Positions 27,000 to 34,464 of a stretch of 54,341 bases of DNA are shown here, in pieces. Source of the DNA: a virus. The stretch covers positions 1 to 54,341 of the IMG/VR virus record IMGVR_UViG_3300013126_001949. One strand, written 5' to 3'. The translations under genes and the position numbers were made by a program. Below the pieces are notes generated by a model. The model saw nothing but the letters and a program-made list of their open reading frames with translations. It had not been told where the DNA came from and ran no database searches. Numbering within the stretch: position 1 is the stretch's first letter; every line of letters starts with the position of its first letter.

Positions 27000-27494
27000 A
27001 TGAAAACTGATAAATTTGGTCACTGCATCTACGAAGAACAGGATCTATTAGAGCTTGTTTATCAAAATAAAACTGATCTAATAAAACTAGTTTACACAGA
27101 TAATAAACTAGAAATTTTAGGCACTGAGACTAAAACTATTGATAATTCATTATATGAAATCAATATCGAAGACTATGATAGTATTTGTCAAAGCGAATGG
27201 ATAATGCCTGATAAGTATAAAGAAATGGATATAGAAGCTTGGTTGTACAATCAAATTCCCCCTTGGGATGATCGTAACCAAAGACTTAGAGATGAATTGT
27301 TTGAGTTTGAAGTAAGGAATATGATGGATTTATTACGTTGGCTCAAGTACTTTGTTGATACAGCAAGAGCTAACAATATAGTTTGGGGTGTAGGTCGAGG
27401 AAGCAGTGTAGCCAGTTATGTTTTATACTTAATAGGTATACATAAAATTGATCCAATTAAATATGATTTAGATTGGTGGGAATTTTTAAGATAA
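27000..27494 (+). CDS. Orphan DNA polymerase III alpha (DnaE)-like fragment
   Basis: The last 40 residues (NIVWGVGRGSSVASYVLYL, then GIHKIDPIKYDLDWWEFLR) match the DnaE palm entry segment, which in bacteria reads G-x-GRGS-x-x-G-S-L-V-x-Y and then L-D-P-x-x-Y-D-L-x-F-E-R-F-L-N. The preceding 120 residues are not recognisable. The gene stops just before the part of DnaE that contains the catalytic aspartates, so it cannot be a polymerase by itself. Similar short DnaE-like proteins occur in marine T4-like phages. Its role could be to interact with host replisome partners, which is inference. Confidence 0.75.
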   Translation: MKTDKFGHCIYEEQDLLELVYQNKTDLIKLVYTDNKLEILGTETKTIDNSLYEINIEDYDSICQSEWIMPDKYKEMDIEAWLYNQIPPWDDRNQRLRDELFEFEVRNMMDLLRWLKYFVDTARANNIVWGVGRGSSVASYVLYLIGIHKIDPIKYDLDWWEFLR

Positions 27495-27504
27495 GGAGAA
27501 TACT

Positions 27505-27705
27505 ATGAAAGAAGGTCCAAAAAAAGTTTATAGAAGTATGCAGGGTAGAGAAGTTGATATGGAAAAACTTCGTACTATGAATGAGAACACTGTGGCTGTA
27601 GGTAATGCCAAAATGAATGCTCGAGGTGACGAACTTGGTCCAGGTGGCAAAATTGTTCGTCGTAGAGAGGAAATTCAAGATCAATACTACAAAGGAACTA
27701 ACTAA
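27505..27705 (+). CDS. Small conserved basic phage protein
   Basis: The 66-residue product is hydrophilic and basic (REVDMEKLRTMNENTVAVGN and GPGGKIVRRREE), with no membrane segment or recognised domain. I recall similar sequences in marine T4-like phages in the same place. A GGAGA ribosome site precedes the ATG. It lies between the DnaE fragment and the GroES gene, probably on one transcript. Confidence 0.65.
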   Translation: MKEGPKKVYRSMQGREVDMEKLRTMNENTVAVGNAKMNARGDELGPGGKIVRRREEIQDQYYKGTN

Positions 27706-27714
27706 GAGGCACTT

Positions 27715-28035
27715 ATGATTAAAGGAAAAATTACTCCAATTCGTGATAATGTACTAGTATCCAATATGGATTTTGATAATAGAACTACCAGTACTGGAAT
27801 TCTTTTATTAAATGATGATGGAAAAACAGAAGGCATTAGACCAAGATGGGGTCGTGTTTGGGCTGTGGGTGATGAACAGCAAGATGTCAAAATTGGTGAT
27901 TGGGTTCTAGTTGAACACGGCCGTTGGACTCGAGGCATTAATGTTGAAACTGCCAATGGAGAGGAAACTGTAATTCGTCGTATTGATAATGATTGTATTT
28001 TGGCTGTAGCTGATGAGCGACCCTCAGAGTTTTAA
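27715..28035 (+). CDS. GroES-type co-chaperonin (gp31-like)
   Basis: The 106-residue protein has the 10-kDa chaperonin layout: an N-terminal PIRDNVLVSNMDF strand, a mobile-loop region (NRTTSTGILLLND) with the hydrophobic Ile-Leu-Leu needed to dock on GroEL, a W-x-V-G-x-x-x-x-D-V-K-I-G-D-W-V-L-V-E-H beta core, and a terminal ILAVADE strand. T4 gp31 replaces host GroES so that the capsid protein gp23 can fold. An AGAGG ribosome site precedes it. The end overlaps a small zinc-finger gene. Confidence 0.85.
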   Translation: MIKGKITPIRDNVLVSNMDFDNRTTSTGILLLNDDGKTEGIRPRWGRVWAVGDEQQDVKIGDWVLVEHGRWTRGINVETANGEETVIRRIDNDCILAVADERPSEF

Positions 28036-28177
28036 ATGTAATATTTGCCGTAAGGAATATAGCCCTGCCTGTGATTATAGGCAGGGAAGATGCCCACATC
28101 ATCCAAGTTTTCTTGACAATCATCACTTAAGATTTTATAATTTATTCACTGCTGTTAAAAACTTTTTTAAGAGGTAA
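28013..28177 (+). CDS. Small zinc-finger protein (54 aa)
   Basis: This short frame was found by reading between groES and gp44. It encodes FKCNICRKEYSPACDYRQGR followed by CPHHPSFLDNHH and a basic tail ending FFKR. Two CxxC-like pairs and the C-D-Y-x-Q-G-R-C-P-H-H-P motif resemble small zinc proteins I recall from cyanophages. It overlaps groES by 23 bases in another frame and has no strong ribosome site, so it may rely on coupling. Its coding region contains a perfect sigma70 promoter for gp44. The stop lies 2 bases before the gp44 ATG and the end of the gene supplies the gp44 ribosome site (GAGG). Confidence 0.65.
   Translation: MSDPQSFKCNICRKEYSPACDYRQGRCPHHPSFLDNHHLRFYNLFTAVKNFFKR
28113..28141 (+). 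promoter_or_regulatory. Consensus sigma70-type promoter
   Basis: Perfect TTGACA (28113-28118) and perfect TATAAT (28136-28141), 17 bases apart, within the zinc-finger gene. It would start gp44 transcription about 30 bases before its ATG. Confidence 0.78.
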
Positions 28178-28179
28178 TT

Positions 28180-29100
28180 ATGCGTGAACTTTGGGTAGAA
28201 AAATATAGACCACGTACTCTTTCTGAGTACGTTTTCAGAGATGATCATCAACGTAAACAAGTTGAAACTTGGGTTAAAGATCGTACTATTCCACATCTAT
28301 TATTCAGTGGTAATGCTGGTATTGGTAAAACTACATTGGCTAAAATCTTATTGAATGAATTAGAAATAAATGATTTAGATATTTTAGAAATCAACGCTAG
28401 TCGTGTTAATAGCGTAGATGATGTTCGTGGACGTATTGTTAACTTTGCACAAATGATTCCATTTGGTGATTTTAAGGTTATACTGCTTGATGAGGCTGAC
28501 TACTTAAGTGTTAACGCACAGGCAGCTCTACGTGGTGTAATGGAGGAATATCATACCACAGCAAGATTTATTTTAACCTGTAATTATCCTAATCGTGTTA
28601 TTCCTGCTCTACACAGTCGTTGTCAAGGCTTTCATATTGAACGCATAGATCAAACAGAATTTACAGCTAGGGTAGCCACAATTCTTGTTGAAGAAAATAT
28701 AGAATTTGAACTAGATACTTTAGATACTATAGTAAAGGCTTCATATCCTGACTTGCGAAAATGTATTAACAGTGTACAAATGAATTGTATTAATAATGTA
28801 TTACTGCCACCAGATACAGATGACAATACTGAATCTGACTATAAAATAGAAATGGTACAATTATTTAAAGCAGGTAAAATCGGTGACGCTCGTAAACTAG
28901 TTTGTAGCCAAGCTAGACCAGAGGAAATGGAAGATATCTATCGTTGGCTTTATGATAATATTGAACTATTTGGTGATGATGCTAAACAAGAAAAAGCAAT
29001 TTTAATTATTAAACAGGGACTTGTTGATCATACACTGGTTAGCGATCCTGAAATTAATCTTGCTGCTACATTGATTAGACTGGCTCATGTTAATGACTGA
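28180..29100 (+). CDS. 44: Sliding clamp loader large subunit (gp44-like)
   Basis: The 306-residue AAA+ protein resembles T4 gp44 and RFC small subunits: WVEKYRPRTL at the start, Walker A GNAGIGKTT (about residues 44-52), Walker B ILLDEADYL, sensor-1 ILTCNYPNR and the SRC arginine-finger motif HSRCQGF. It uses ATP to open the gp45 clamp and load it at primer-template junctions. The partner gp62 is not recognised in this window; the next gene is DUF2452-like. GAGG precedes the ATG and a perfect early promoter lies just upstream. Confidence 0.9.
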   Translation: MRELWVEKYRPRTLSEYVFRDDHQRKQVETWVKDRTIPHLLFSGNAGIGKTTLAKILLNELEINDLDILEINASRVNSVDDVRGRIVNFAQMIPFGDFKVILLDEADYLSVNAQAALRGVMEEYHTTARFILTCNYPNRVIPALHSRCQGFHIERIDQTEFTARVATILVEENIEFELDTLDTIVKASYPDLRKCINSVQMNCINNVLLPPDTDDNTESDYKIEMVQLFKAGKIGDARKLVCSQARPEEMEDIYRWLYDNIELFGDDAKQEKAILIIKQGLVDHTLVSDPEINLAATLIRLAHVND

Positions 29101-29581
29101 TAAACCAAATAGTGCCAAGGGACGTACAAGTTTTGATGCAGAGTTAGGCACAGGACTTGTAAACTTTTTTAACAAAAATGTAACTCCTTATCCTACTGAT
29201 GTGGGTGCTCCTGCTTTTGATCTTGTTCCTGTTGAGAAACAAAAAGACATAATGCTTAATGTAGCACGTCTACATGCTCAACAAGAATATCAACGTATTA
29301 TGGATCTTGTGGCAGTGTTACAAAAACAGGCTGATCAAATCAAGCGTAGATTAGAACTTACTGATGCTGTACATGCTGCCAAGTATCAGTTTCAGATTGC
29401 TCATGGGAATACGTATTGGCTCTTGTACGACACAAAAGATCAGTGTACAAGATTAAGTATACTGGGTCCTAACGATTGGAGTAGCGGACCTCCAGTACAA
29501 TATGAATATATGACTAGGATGAAATGGATGGGCGACTATTCTTGGATAGAAGTAGACGCCCAAAATCAACCTATTAATTAA
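29093..29581 (+). CDS. DUF2452-family conserved phage protein
   Basis: The protein has the family's characteristic opening KGRTSFDAELGTGLVNFFN, then PYPTDVGAPAFDLVPVE, a helical segment (QQEYQRIMDLVAVLQKQADQ) and a C-terminal W-rich beta part (W-L-L-Y-D and DWSSGPPVQYEY). The family is common in marine T4-like phages and bacteria and its function is unknown. The ATG overlaps the end of gp44; another ATG two codons upstream is also possible. It meets phoH tail to tail, overlapping by 4 bases. Confidence 0.75.
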   Translation: MTDKPNSAKGRTSFDAELGTGLVNFFNKNVTPYPTDVGAPAFDLVPVEKQKDIMLNVARLHAQQEYQRIMDLVAVLQKQADQIKRRLELTDAVHAAKYQFQIAHGNTYWLLYDTKDQCTRLSILGPNDWSSGPPVQYEYMTRMKWMGDYSWIEVDAQNQPIN

Positions 29582-30294
29582 TCACCGTATATCTCTAATA
29601 CCTCCTTTACGGCTTGATGACGTTCGATATCCTTGGCTTCAAATCTAACGATATCGATGTGTTCTGTTTTTTTGCGATTTCCCAGTAGGTTGCAAAATTC
29701 GATCAAACCGTTGTCAGCAAGACGATCTGCTTGTGCCAAATCTCCTGTGACTACCATACGGCTTTGATCTCCCAATCTTGTTAGCAGCATTTTCATTTGA
29801 TTTGCTGTAGCATTCTGCATCTCATCGGCTATAATCCAGGAACGTTTGAAAGTGCGTCCTCTCATATAGGCCAAGGGGCTGATCTCTATAACTCCTTCAC
29901 TTAACATTTCTACTATATCTCTTTGACTATAATATTCTCCTAAAACGTCAAATATAGGCTTAGTCCATGGCTCCATCTTTTGATTTAATGTGCCAGGCAA
30001 AAAGCCAAGATCTTCATCTACACTAACGGCGGGTCTTGTAACTATGAGCTTGTCTACCTTGCCCTCTTGAAAAAACTTTATTCCAGCTTGAACTGCTAGC
30101 AGAGTTTTGCCTGTACCTGCTGGTCCTATGGCAAATAATATACTATTATCTTCATTCTGTAGTTTTTGAATATATGTTTTTTGTGCTTCATTGCGAGGGT
30201 AAAGATGTACTCTGCAATTTTTTTGCGGGATGAATGTGGCAAAATCAATCACATTCACATTTGAGGTAAAGCGTTTTTTCACTCTTTTGCTCAT
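29578..30294 (-). CDS. phoH: PhoH-like ATPase
   Basis: The 238-residue protein is a compact PhoH: Walker A GPAGTGKTLL (residues 57-66), TRPAVSVDEDLGFLPG, the Walker B-like strand IIADEMQNAT and TGDLAQADR. PhoH is a P-loop ATPase related to the ATPase part of RNA helicases. It is very frequent in marine phages, and its role is unsettled (phosphate stress or RNA metabolism). It is transcribed opposite to its neighbours and preceded by a structured leader whose last hairpin covers the GGAG ribosome site. Confidence 0.92.
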   Translation of the reverse strand: MSKRVKKRFTSNVNVIDFATFIPQKNCRVHLYPRNEAQKTYIQKLQNEDNSILFAIGPAGTGKTLLAVQAGIKFFQEGKVDKLIVTRPAVSVDEDLGFLPGTLNQKMEPWTKPIFDVLGEYYSQRDIVEMLSEGVIEISPLAYMRGRTFKRSWIIADEMQNATANQMKMLLTRLGDQSRMVVTGDLAQADRLADNGLIEFCNLLGNRKKTEHIDIVRFEAKDIERHQAVKEVLEIYGD

Positions 30295-30296
30295 CC

Positions 30297-30357
30297 AGTA
30301 ACTCCTACTTAGAAAAGTAGGACTTGTAGTACCGCCCGATATCTACAGAGGTCCTAC
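30297..30357 (-). promoter_or_regulatory. Structured phoH leader with two mutually exclusive hairpins
   Basis: Read on the minus strand, the leader holds arm A GTAGGAC (30357-30351), arm B GTCCTACTT (30323-30310 region, with the core GTCCTAC at 30323-30317) and arm C AAGTAGG (30310-30304). A can pair with B over 7 bases, with an inner TGTAG/CTACA stem. B can instead pair with C through CCTACTT/AAGTAGG around a TTCT tetraloop. Arm C overlaps the GGAG ribosome site of phoH. A conserved phoH RNA motif has been described from marine metagenomes in phoH leaders; whether this is a member needs a covariance search. Confidence 0.6.
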
Positions 30358-30412
30358 AATTTTATTTAACCTTCTACCTAATTATCATAAGGTTACACTA
30401 GAATTTTAACAC

Positions 30413-30420
30413 GATAAATA
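30413..30420 (+). promoter_or_regulatory. T4 late-type promoter octamer
   Basis: GATAAATA lies 23 bases before the ATG of the next plus-strand gene and is divergent from phoH. It would open the late transcript that continues through the lysis genes to the terminator at 35516. Confidence 0.68.
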
Positions 30421-30443
30421 ATATAGTAAATTCTGGGCCCATT

Positions 30444-31028
30444 ATGAAAGATATTTTAGACGTCATTCGCAACGTAGATACCATCTATAACAACAATAGT
30501 ACTTTGGCTGTGCTTAAAGACTTTGAAAGAGTACTGGATGAAATGGATATCTACGTATATAAAAACTGGTTAGATGGTGAATTACTCAGCGGTCCCAAGA
30601 TAAGTAGACATTGGGTTAGTGCTGAATTCATGTGGCCAAAGAATAAAATGCCTGATCCAGATGGTGCTAAACGTCTTATGGAAATAGGCTGTAGAGTAAA
30701 GTTTACTCGAGATGAACTAATAGAGCCACGTAAAATACGCACTCCAGATGATTTTAGACCAGGTACTAAAAAGGGTAAACTAGACGCACATCCTGTATGG
30801 GTTGTAAAAATACTAATGCCTAAAAAATTAGTATTTGATATCTTTAATAGTTACATGGACCGTATCAGAGAAGAACGTAAAGGCGACCAAAAGAAACAAC
30901 AGCCTACACCAATGGCTCCACCAATGCAACCAGGTATGATGCCAGCTCAACCAGGTATGATGCCAGCTCAACCAGGTATGGCACCAGCAGCACCTATGGC
31001 AGCACCAGTAGCAGGAGCACCAATGTAA
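30444..31028 (+). CDS. Conserved phage protein with Pro/Met-rich repeat tail
   Basis: The 194-residue protein has a globular N-terminal part of about 150 residues (DVIRNVDTIYNNNSTLAVLK, later WVVKILMPKKLVFDIF) and a C-terminal low-complexity tail of Pro, Gly, Met, Ala and Gln. The tail contains PGMMPAQ repeated in tandem. I recall homologues in marine T4-like phages near tail and baseplate genes, but no function is known. It follows a late promoter and overlaps the next start (TAATG). There is no clear Shine-Dalgarno sequence. Confidence 0.68.
   Translation: MKDILDVIRNVDTIYNNNSTLAVLKDFERVLDEMDIYVYKNWLDGELLSGPKISRHWVSAEFMWPKNKMPDPDGAKRLMEIGCRVKFTRDELIEPRKIRTPDDFRPGTKKGKLDAHPVWVVKILMPKKLVFDIFNSYMDRIREERKGDQKKQQPTPMAPPMQPGMMPAQPGMMPAQPGMAPAAPMAAPVAGAPM
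30927..30989 (+). repeat. 21-base tandem repeat, three copies
   Basis: A 21-base unit starting CAACCAGGTATG is repeated at 30927, 30948 and 30969. The first two copies are identical and the third is diverged in its second half. It encodes the QPGMMPA repeats in the tail of the gene above, so copy number can change without shifting the frame. Confidence 0.8.
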
Positions 31029-31762
31029 TGCAGATCAATGAAACATTACTGGCAGGTGATCTTAAACTATTAGTCAGCAGCGTAGTTGAAATAGACAGTT
31101 ATAAAAGTAAAATTGGTGACGATGAAAAAATGGTCGTACTCAGTTTTAATGTAGATGATAAAGAACCTGCAGATGATCTGGCACGTTTTTTAGAACTTGG
31201 ATTTGATTGGGTAGTGGATGCTGATGCCACTGATGGGCCTATTGATACTGGCAAATATAAAGTATTTGTAGAACTTGAGCGTGACAAACATATTCCAGAG
31301 CGTTTGATAGAACTATTAGATGCTGTAAAAAAATTAACTAATATAGAAAATTTTAGATTTAGGTACTATAAAAGTTTTAGAACACAACCAGCAGATGAAC
31401 AAAATATTAGAAATACTGTACCATTAGATAAGGATGCTTACTCAATAAGTATTAAGGAAAATAGATTAAACAACTTTAGCAATTTTTTTAGTCGTAGTTA
31501 TGTAGACAATATAGAAGTGTTAGAAGATGATATAACATTCCATAAAATGTTTGCTGAAAGTGTAATTATGCGTATTAAAGACTTTGGTCCAACTAATGAA
31601 GTATATCAACGATTAGGTGGACGTATTGACATTGGTACTAGAGCTATTAGTGAAAGTATTTTTTATACAAAATATTTAGGAAATTATAACATAACCAAGG
31701 TCAACGATGTTTATGTATTTGAAAATGAAAATCGTGCCCTTGTACTGGAGAGAGCGAGATGA
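31028..31762 (+). CDS. Conserved virion-type protein, unknown
   Basis: The 244-residue product has no signal peptide or membrane segment. It shows mixed alpha/beta character with a central FRFRYYKSFRTQPADEQN segment and a C-terminal half starting FSNFFSRSYVDNIE. No catalytic motif is evident. It overlaps both neighbours (TAATG before, ATGA after), placing it on the late transcript between a repeat-tailed protein and the endolysin. I recall marine phage homologues of unknown role. Confidence 0.65.
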   Translation: MQINETLLAGDLKLLVSSVVEIDSYKSKIGDDEKMVVLSFNVDDKEPADDLARFLELGFDWVVDADATDGPIDTGKYKVFVELERDKHIPERLIELLDAVKKLTNIENFRFRYYKSFRTQPADEQNIRNTVPLDKDAYSISIKENRLNNFSNFFSRSYVDNIEVLEDDITFHKMFAESVIMRIKDFGPTNEVYQRLGGRIDIGTRAISESIFYTKYLGNYNITKVNDVYVFENENRALVLERAR

Positions 31763-32388
31763 GTTTTACTTTTGACTTTACAAAAGAACAATTAAAACAA
31801 ATGATACCAGGTAACCCTTACACTGAGTATTGGTACAATGCCTTACATACTATACTACCTGAATATCAAATTAATACCCCACAACGAGTAGCAGCCTTCA
31901 TTGCTCAATGCGCTCACGAGAGTGGTGGCTTTAAATTTCTCAAAGAAAACTTAAACTATAAAGCAGCTAGTCTACGCAAAGTATTCCCAAAATACTTTAC
32001 AGATGATGCCACTGCTGCTGCCTATGCTAACAAGCCAGAAAAGATTGCTAATCGTGTATATGCTAATCGTATGGGCAACGGTGATGAGGCTAGTGGAGAC
32101 GGTTATAGGTATTGTGGCAGAGGACTAATACAACTTACTGGTAAGAACAATTATATTTTCTTTGCTGGAAGTTTGGATATTCCAGTTGAAGAAGCCAGCG
32201 AATATTTAGAAACATTTGAAGGTGCTGTACAGAGTGGCTGCTTCTTTTGGGAGATGAACAATCTTAACACTTGGGCTGACCAAGGTGATATACTAACATT
32301 AACTAAAAAGATCAACGGTGGTACTATTGGTCTAGCAGATCGTGAAAAGCACTATAAACATGCCTTGCATGTATTCGGAGTAGCATGA
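31759..32388 (+). CDS. Endolysin, glycoside hydrolase family 19 (chitinase-like)
   Basis: The 209-residue enzyme shows the GH19 core: FIAQCAHESGGFKF with the catalytic Glu54, LRKVFPKYF, IANRVYANRMGNGDEASGDG, and the substrate-cleft motif YRYCGRGLIQLTGKNNY. GH19 phage lysins cut the N-acetylmuramic acid to N-acetylglucosamine bonds of peptidoglycan. There is no signal peptide, so it needs a holin for release. It is the first gene of a lysis module: an Rz-like protein, lipoproteins and small membrane proteins follow with overlaps. Confidence 0.88.
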   Translation: MSFTFDFTKEQLKQMIPGNPYTEYWYNALHTILPEYQINTPQRVAAFIAQCAHESGGFKFLKENLNYKAASLRKVFPKYFTDDATAAAYANKPEKIANRVYANRMGNGDEASGDGYRYCGRGLIQLTGKNNYIFFAGSLDIPVEEASEYLETFEGAVQSGCFFWEMNNLNTWADQGDILTLTKKINGGTIGLADREKHYKHALHVFGVA

Positions 32389-32999
32389 TGTTAATGTGGC
32401 TTGTAGAACATTGGTTACTTAATTTACCTGGTGATTTTTGGATACTATTGGCCATAGTTGGATTTGTAGCATTTTTCTTTGCCAGTGTATTCAGTTATAT
32501 TCCAGCGCTACGTCCTTATATGATGTTTGTCAAACCCGTTGGTGGACTAGTAATAATAGGCAGCGTTTTTATGTATGGTGGCACTGCTATAAATGATATA
32601 TGGCAGGATAGGATAGAAACAGCTAGGCTAGAGGCTGAAAAGAAAGATAAAGAGCTAGAAGAAAAAAATATCAAGTTGGCACAGGCTCAACAAAAAGCTG
32701 CTGATGACTTAAAAGCTGCTAATGATAAAAGAAACAAAGATATAGGTCAACTTGATGCTGCTCTAAAAGAAGCACTAAAGAAAGGGAATAGCAGTGGAAC
32801 ACCACCTACTCCTCAGGTTGTAATACAAAATCTAAGTGATGAAGAACGTAAAAAATACGAAAATATGAGCGAAGATAAGAAAAAAGAATACGAAGGTCAG
32901 ATAAATGAATTGTTAGATTCACTTAAGAATTGTCCTATACCAAAAAGAGTAATAGATGAAATTAATCAGGCAGTACAGGCTAAAGGAGCTAAAAAGTGA
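32385..32999 (+). CDS. Inner-membrane coiled-coil protein, i-spanin (Rz) candidate
   Basis: The 204-residue protein has two hydrophobic segments (about residues 18-39 and 47-65) and then a long charged region predicted as coiled coil (ETARLEAEKKDKELEEKN and so on to about residue 135), ending with a soluble tail. This fits an i-spanin or a related lysis membrane protein, although classic Rz has a single membrane segment. The next gene overlaps it by 4 bases (GTGA) and encodes an outer-membrane lipoprotein, as in Rz/Rz1 pairs. A holin role for the membrane part is possible. Confidence 0.68.
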   Translation: MMLMWLVEHWLLNLPGDFWILLAIVGFVAFFFASVFSYIPALRPYMMFVKPVGGLVIIGSVFMYGGTAINDIWQDRIETARLEAEKKDKELEEKNIKLAQAQQKAADDLKAANDKRNKDIGQLDAALKEALKKGNSSGTPPTPQVVIQNLSDEERKKYENMSEDKKKEYEGQINELLDSLKNCPIPKRVIDEINQAVQAKGAKK

Positions 33000-33286
33000 A
33001 AAAAATAACATTAGCTCTAGCATGTTTGATACTGACCAGCTGTGCCAGTATGACACAATATTTGCCCACATGGCGCAAGTTTCCTGAACAAAAAAATACC
33101 ACATTACTACAACCTTGTCCAGATCTTGAAACTATTCAAGGTGATAAGGTTGCAGTAACAGAACTATTACAATCAATAGTAAAAAATTATGGTTTATACT
33201 ATGAATGTAGTTTAAAAAATGATCAATGGAAAGAATGGTACGAATTAAATCGTAAGGAATGGCAAACTCATAAATGGAAGGATTAA
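32996..33286 (+). CDS. Lipoprotein, o-spanin (Rz1-like) candidate
   Basis: The 96-residue product has a lipoprotein signal ending in the lipobox LTSC, with acylation at Cys16. The mature part contains CPDLETIQGDKVAVTELLQS, then NYGLYYECSLKN and W-x-x-W, resembling phage lysis lipoproteins with two conserved cysteines. Serine and alanine follow the lipobox cysteine, compatible with outer-membrane sorting. It starts at GTG with AAGGAG upstream. With the coiled-coil protein before it, it probably spans the periplasm and fuses the membranes at lysis. Confidence 0.72.
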   Translation: MKKITLALACLILTSCASMTQYLPTWRKFPEQKNTTLLQPCPDLETIQGDKVAVTELLQSIVKNYGLYYECSLKNDQWKEWYELNRKEWQTHKWKD

Positions 33287-33287
33287 T

Positions 33288-34202
33288 ATGAAAAAGTCAA
33301 TTTTAGTTCTCGGAACCACATTATTATTGGCCAGCTGTGCTTCTGGTCCAAGCTCATATCAACTTTATGCAGATACCCAGGCTAAAATTGCACAGGCCAA
33401 TGCTATTGCAGATACAGCAAGATATAATGCACTACTTGAAATAGCCAAGAACGGTGATAGTGCTGCCAAAGTAGCCGCAGTATTAAGTATACAAATGGGA
33501 CAGGGTGGTGCAGGATCAAGACCACAGCAACAGGTGGCTGCTCCAGAAGATTGGGATACAAAACTTCTTAAATGGGCAGGTGTACTATTACCAAGTGTTA
33601 CACAAATTTATGGCATACACAGTCAAAGACAAATAGCAGTCACACAAAGTAATAATGCCGCTGCTACTGCTCAAAGCACTAATAATACATTTGCTACTAT
33701 GAGTACAAATATGGCCAACAGTAATACAAATATTGCTAAGGCTGGTTTTGATGCAGTAGGTGCTGCTAACACTGCTATTACAACCATAGCAAACAGTTCA
33801 ATGACCTCAGTAACCAATGTGGCTAATAATGGTATTACCGGTGTTACAAGTACATCTAAAGAAGGATTATCGGCAGCTACAAGCATAAGTACAGCAGGTA
33901 TCACAGGTGTTAATAATGCTGCTAATGCTGGACTTACTGCTACCACTAATTTAGGCACGACTAGTATAAATGGACTTATTACTGCTACTAACAATGCTAA
34001 CACTACTATAACTAGTCTTGGCACACAGGCTAGTAATAATATTACTACTGTAACTGGCGGATACCGTAGTGCTTTAGATACAGCAATAAGTAAGCTAAGT
34101 GGTACGACTACTACAACTACTACTACAACTACCAATACTACCAGCACTAATAATAATGTATGCCCGGTAAGTCAACTTTTAACTAACGGTATATGTCAGT
34201 AA
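33288..34202 (+). CDS. Lipoprotein with long Asn/Thr/Ala-rich repeat region
   Basis: The 304-residue product has a lipoprotein signal with lipobox LASC (Cys17). A helical region follows (QAKIAQANAIADTARYNALL), then a long low-complexity region of Asn, Thr, Ala and Ser in short quasi-repeats (NNAA, TNLG, ANAG). It includes a run of ten Thr codons and ends with a short Cys-containing tail (VCPVSQLLTNGICQ). The function is unknown; as a surface lipoprotein made late it might aid lysis or change the host envelope. It directly follows the o-spanin candidate. Confidence 0.68.
   Translation: MKKSILVLGTTLLLASCASGPSSYQLYADTQAKIAQANAIADTARYNALLEIAKNGDSAAKVAAVLSIQMGQGGAGSRPQQQVAAPEDWDTKLLKWAGVLLPSVTQIYGIHSQRQIAVTQSNNAAATAQSTNNTFATMSTNMANSNTNIAKAGFDAVGAANTAITTIANSSMTSVTNVANNGITGVTSTSKEGLSAATSISTAGITGVNNAANAGLTATTNLGTTSINGLITATNNANTTITSLGTQASNNITTVTGGYRSALDTAISKLSGTTTTTTTTTTNTTSTNNNVCPVSQLLTNGICQ
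34104..34133 (+). repeat. Threonine-codon microsatellite
   Basis: Ten consecutive Thr codons (mostly ACT with ACA and ACC) form a trinucleotide-like tract near the end of the lipoprotein gene. Length changes in units of three would keep the frame. Confidence 0.7.
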
Positions 34203-34203
34203 T

Positions 34204-34443
34204 ATGTTTGAAACTTTACTAAACTTATTTTTAAGTCCTGAACGTAGAGCACGTTATGCTATAGCAGAGTTTGATCGTATTAGACGGGAACTAGGGCAAG
34301 CACAGGCTAAGGCACTAGTTCAAATAGAACGGGCCTACGAACGAGATATAAAACGGGCTGAGAAATCTTCTGATCGTGATATGGACTTATTAGCAGCAGA
34401 ACACAAGTATAACGACCTTAAAGATAGTGTAGAAATAAAGTAA
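34204..34443 (+). CDS. Small highly charged helical protein
   Basis: The 79-residue product is almost wholly alpha-helical in composition, with alternating acidic and basic residues (FDRIRRELGQAQAKALVQIE, then RAYERDIKRAEKSS). It has only a short hydrophobic N-terminus (FETLLNLFL). No domain is recognised. It sits between the lipoprotein and a small membrane protein on the late lysis transcript, so it may be an accessory lysis or envelope protein; that is inference from context. Confidence 0.62.
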   Translation: MFETLLNLFLSPERRARYAIAEFDRIRRELGQAQAKALVQIERAYERDIKRAEKSSDRDMDLLAAEHKYNDLKDSVEIK

Positions 34444-34464
34444 ATACATTATTGGGAGCGAATA

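Noticed and set aside
33671-34147. Minus-strand frame of valine/leucine-rich protein opposite the lipoprotein
   Set aside because: It is the antisense of Asn/Thr/Ala repeats and lacks any start signal.
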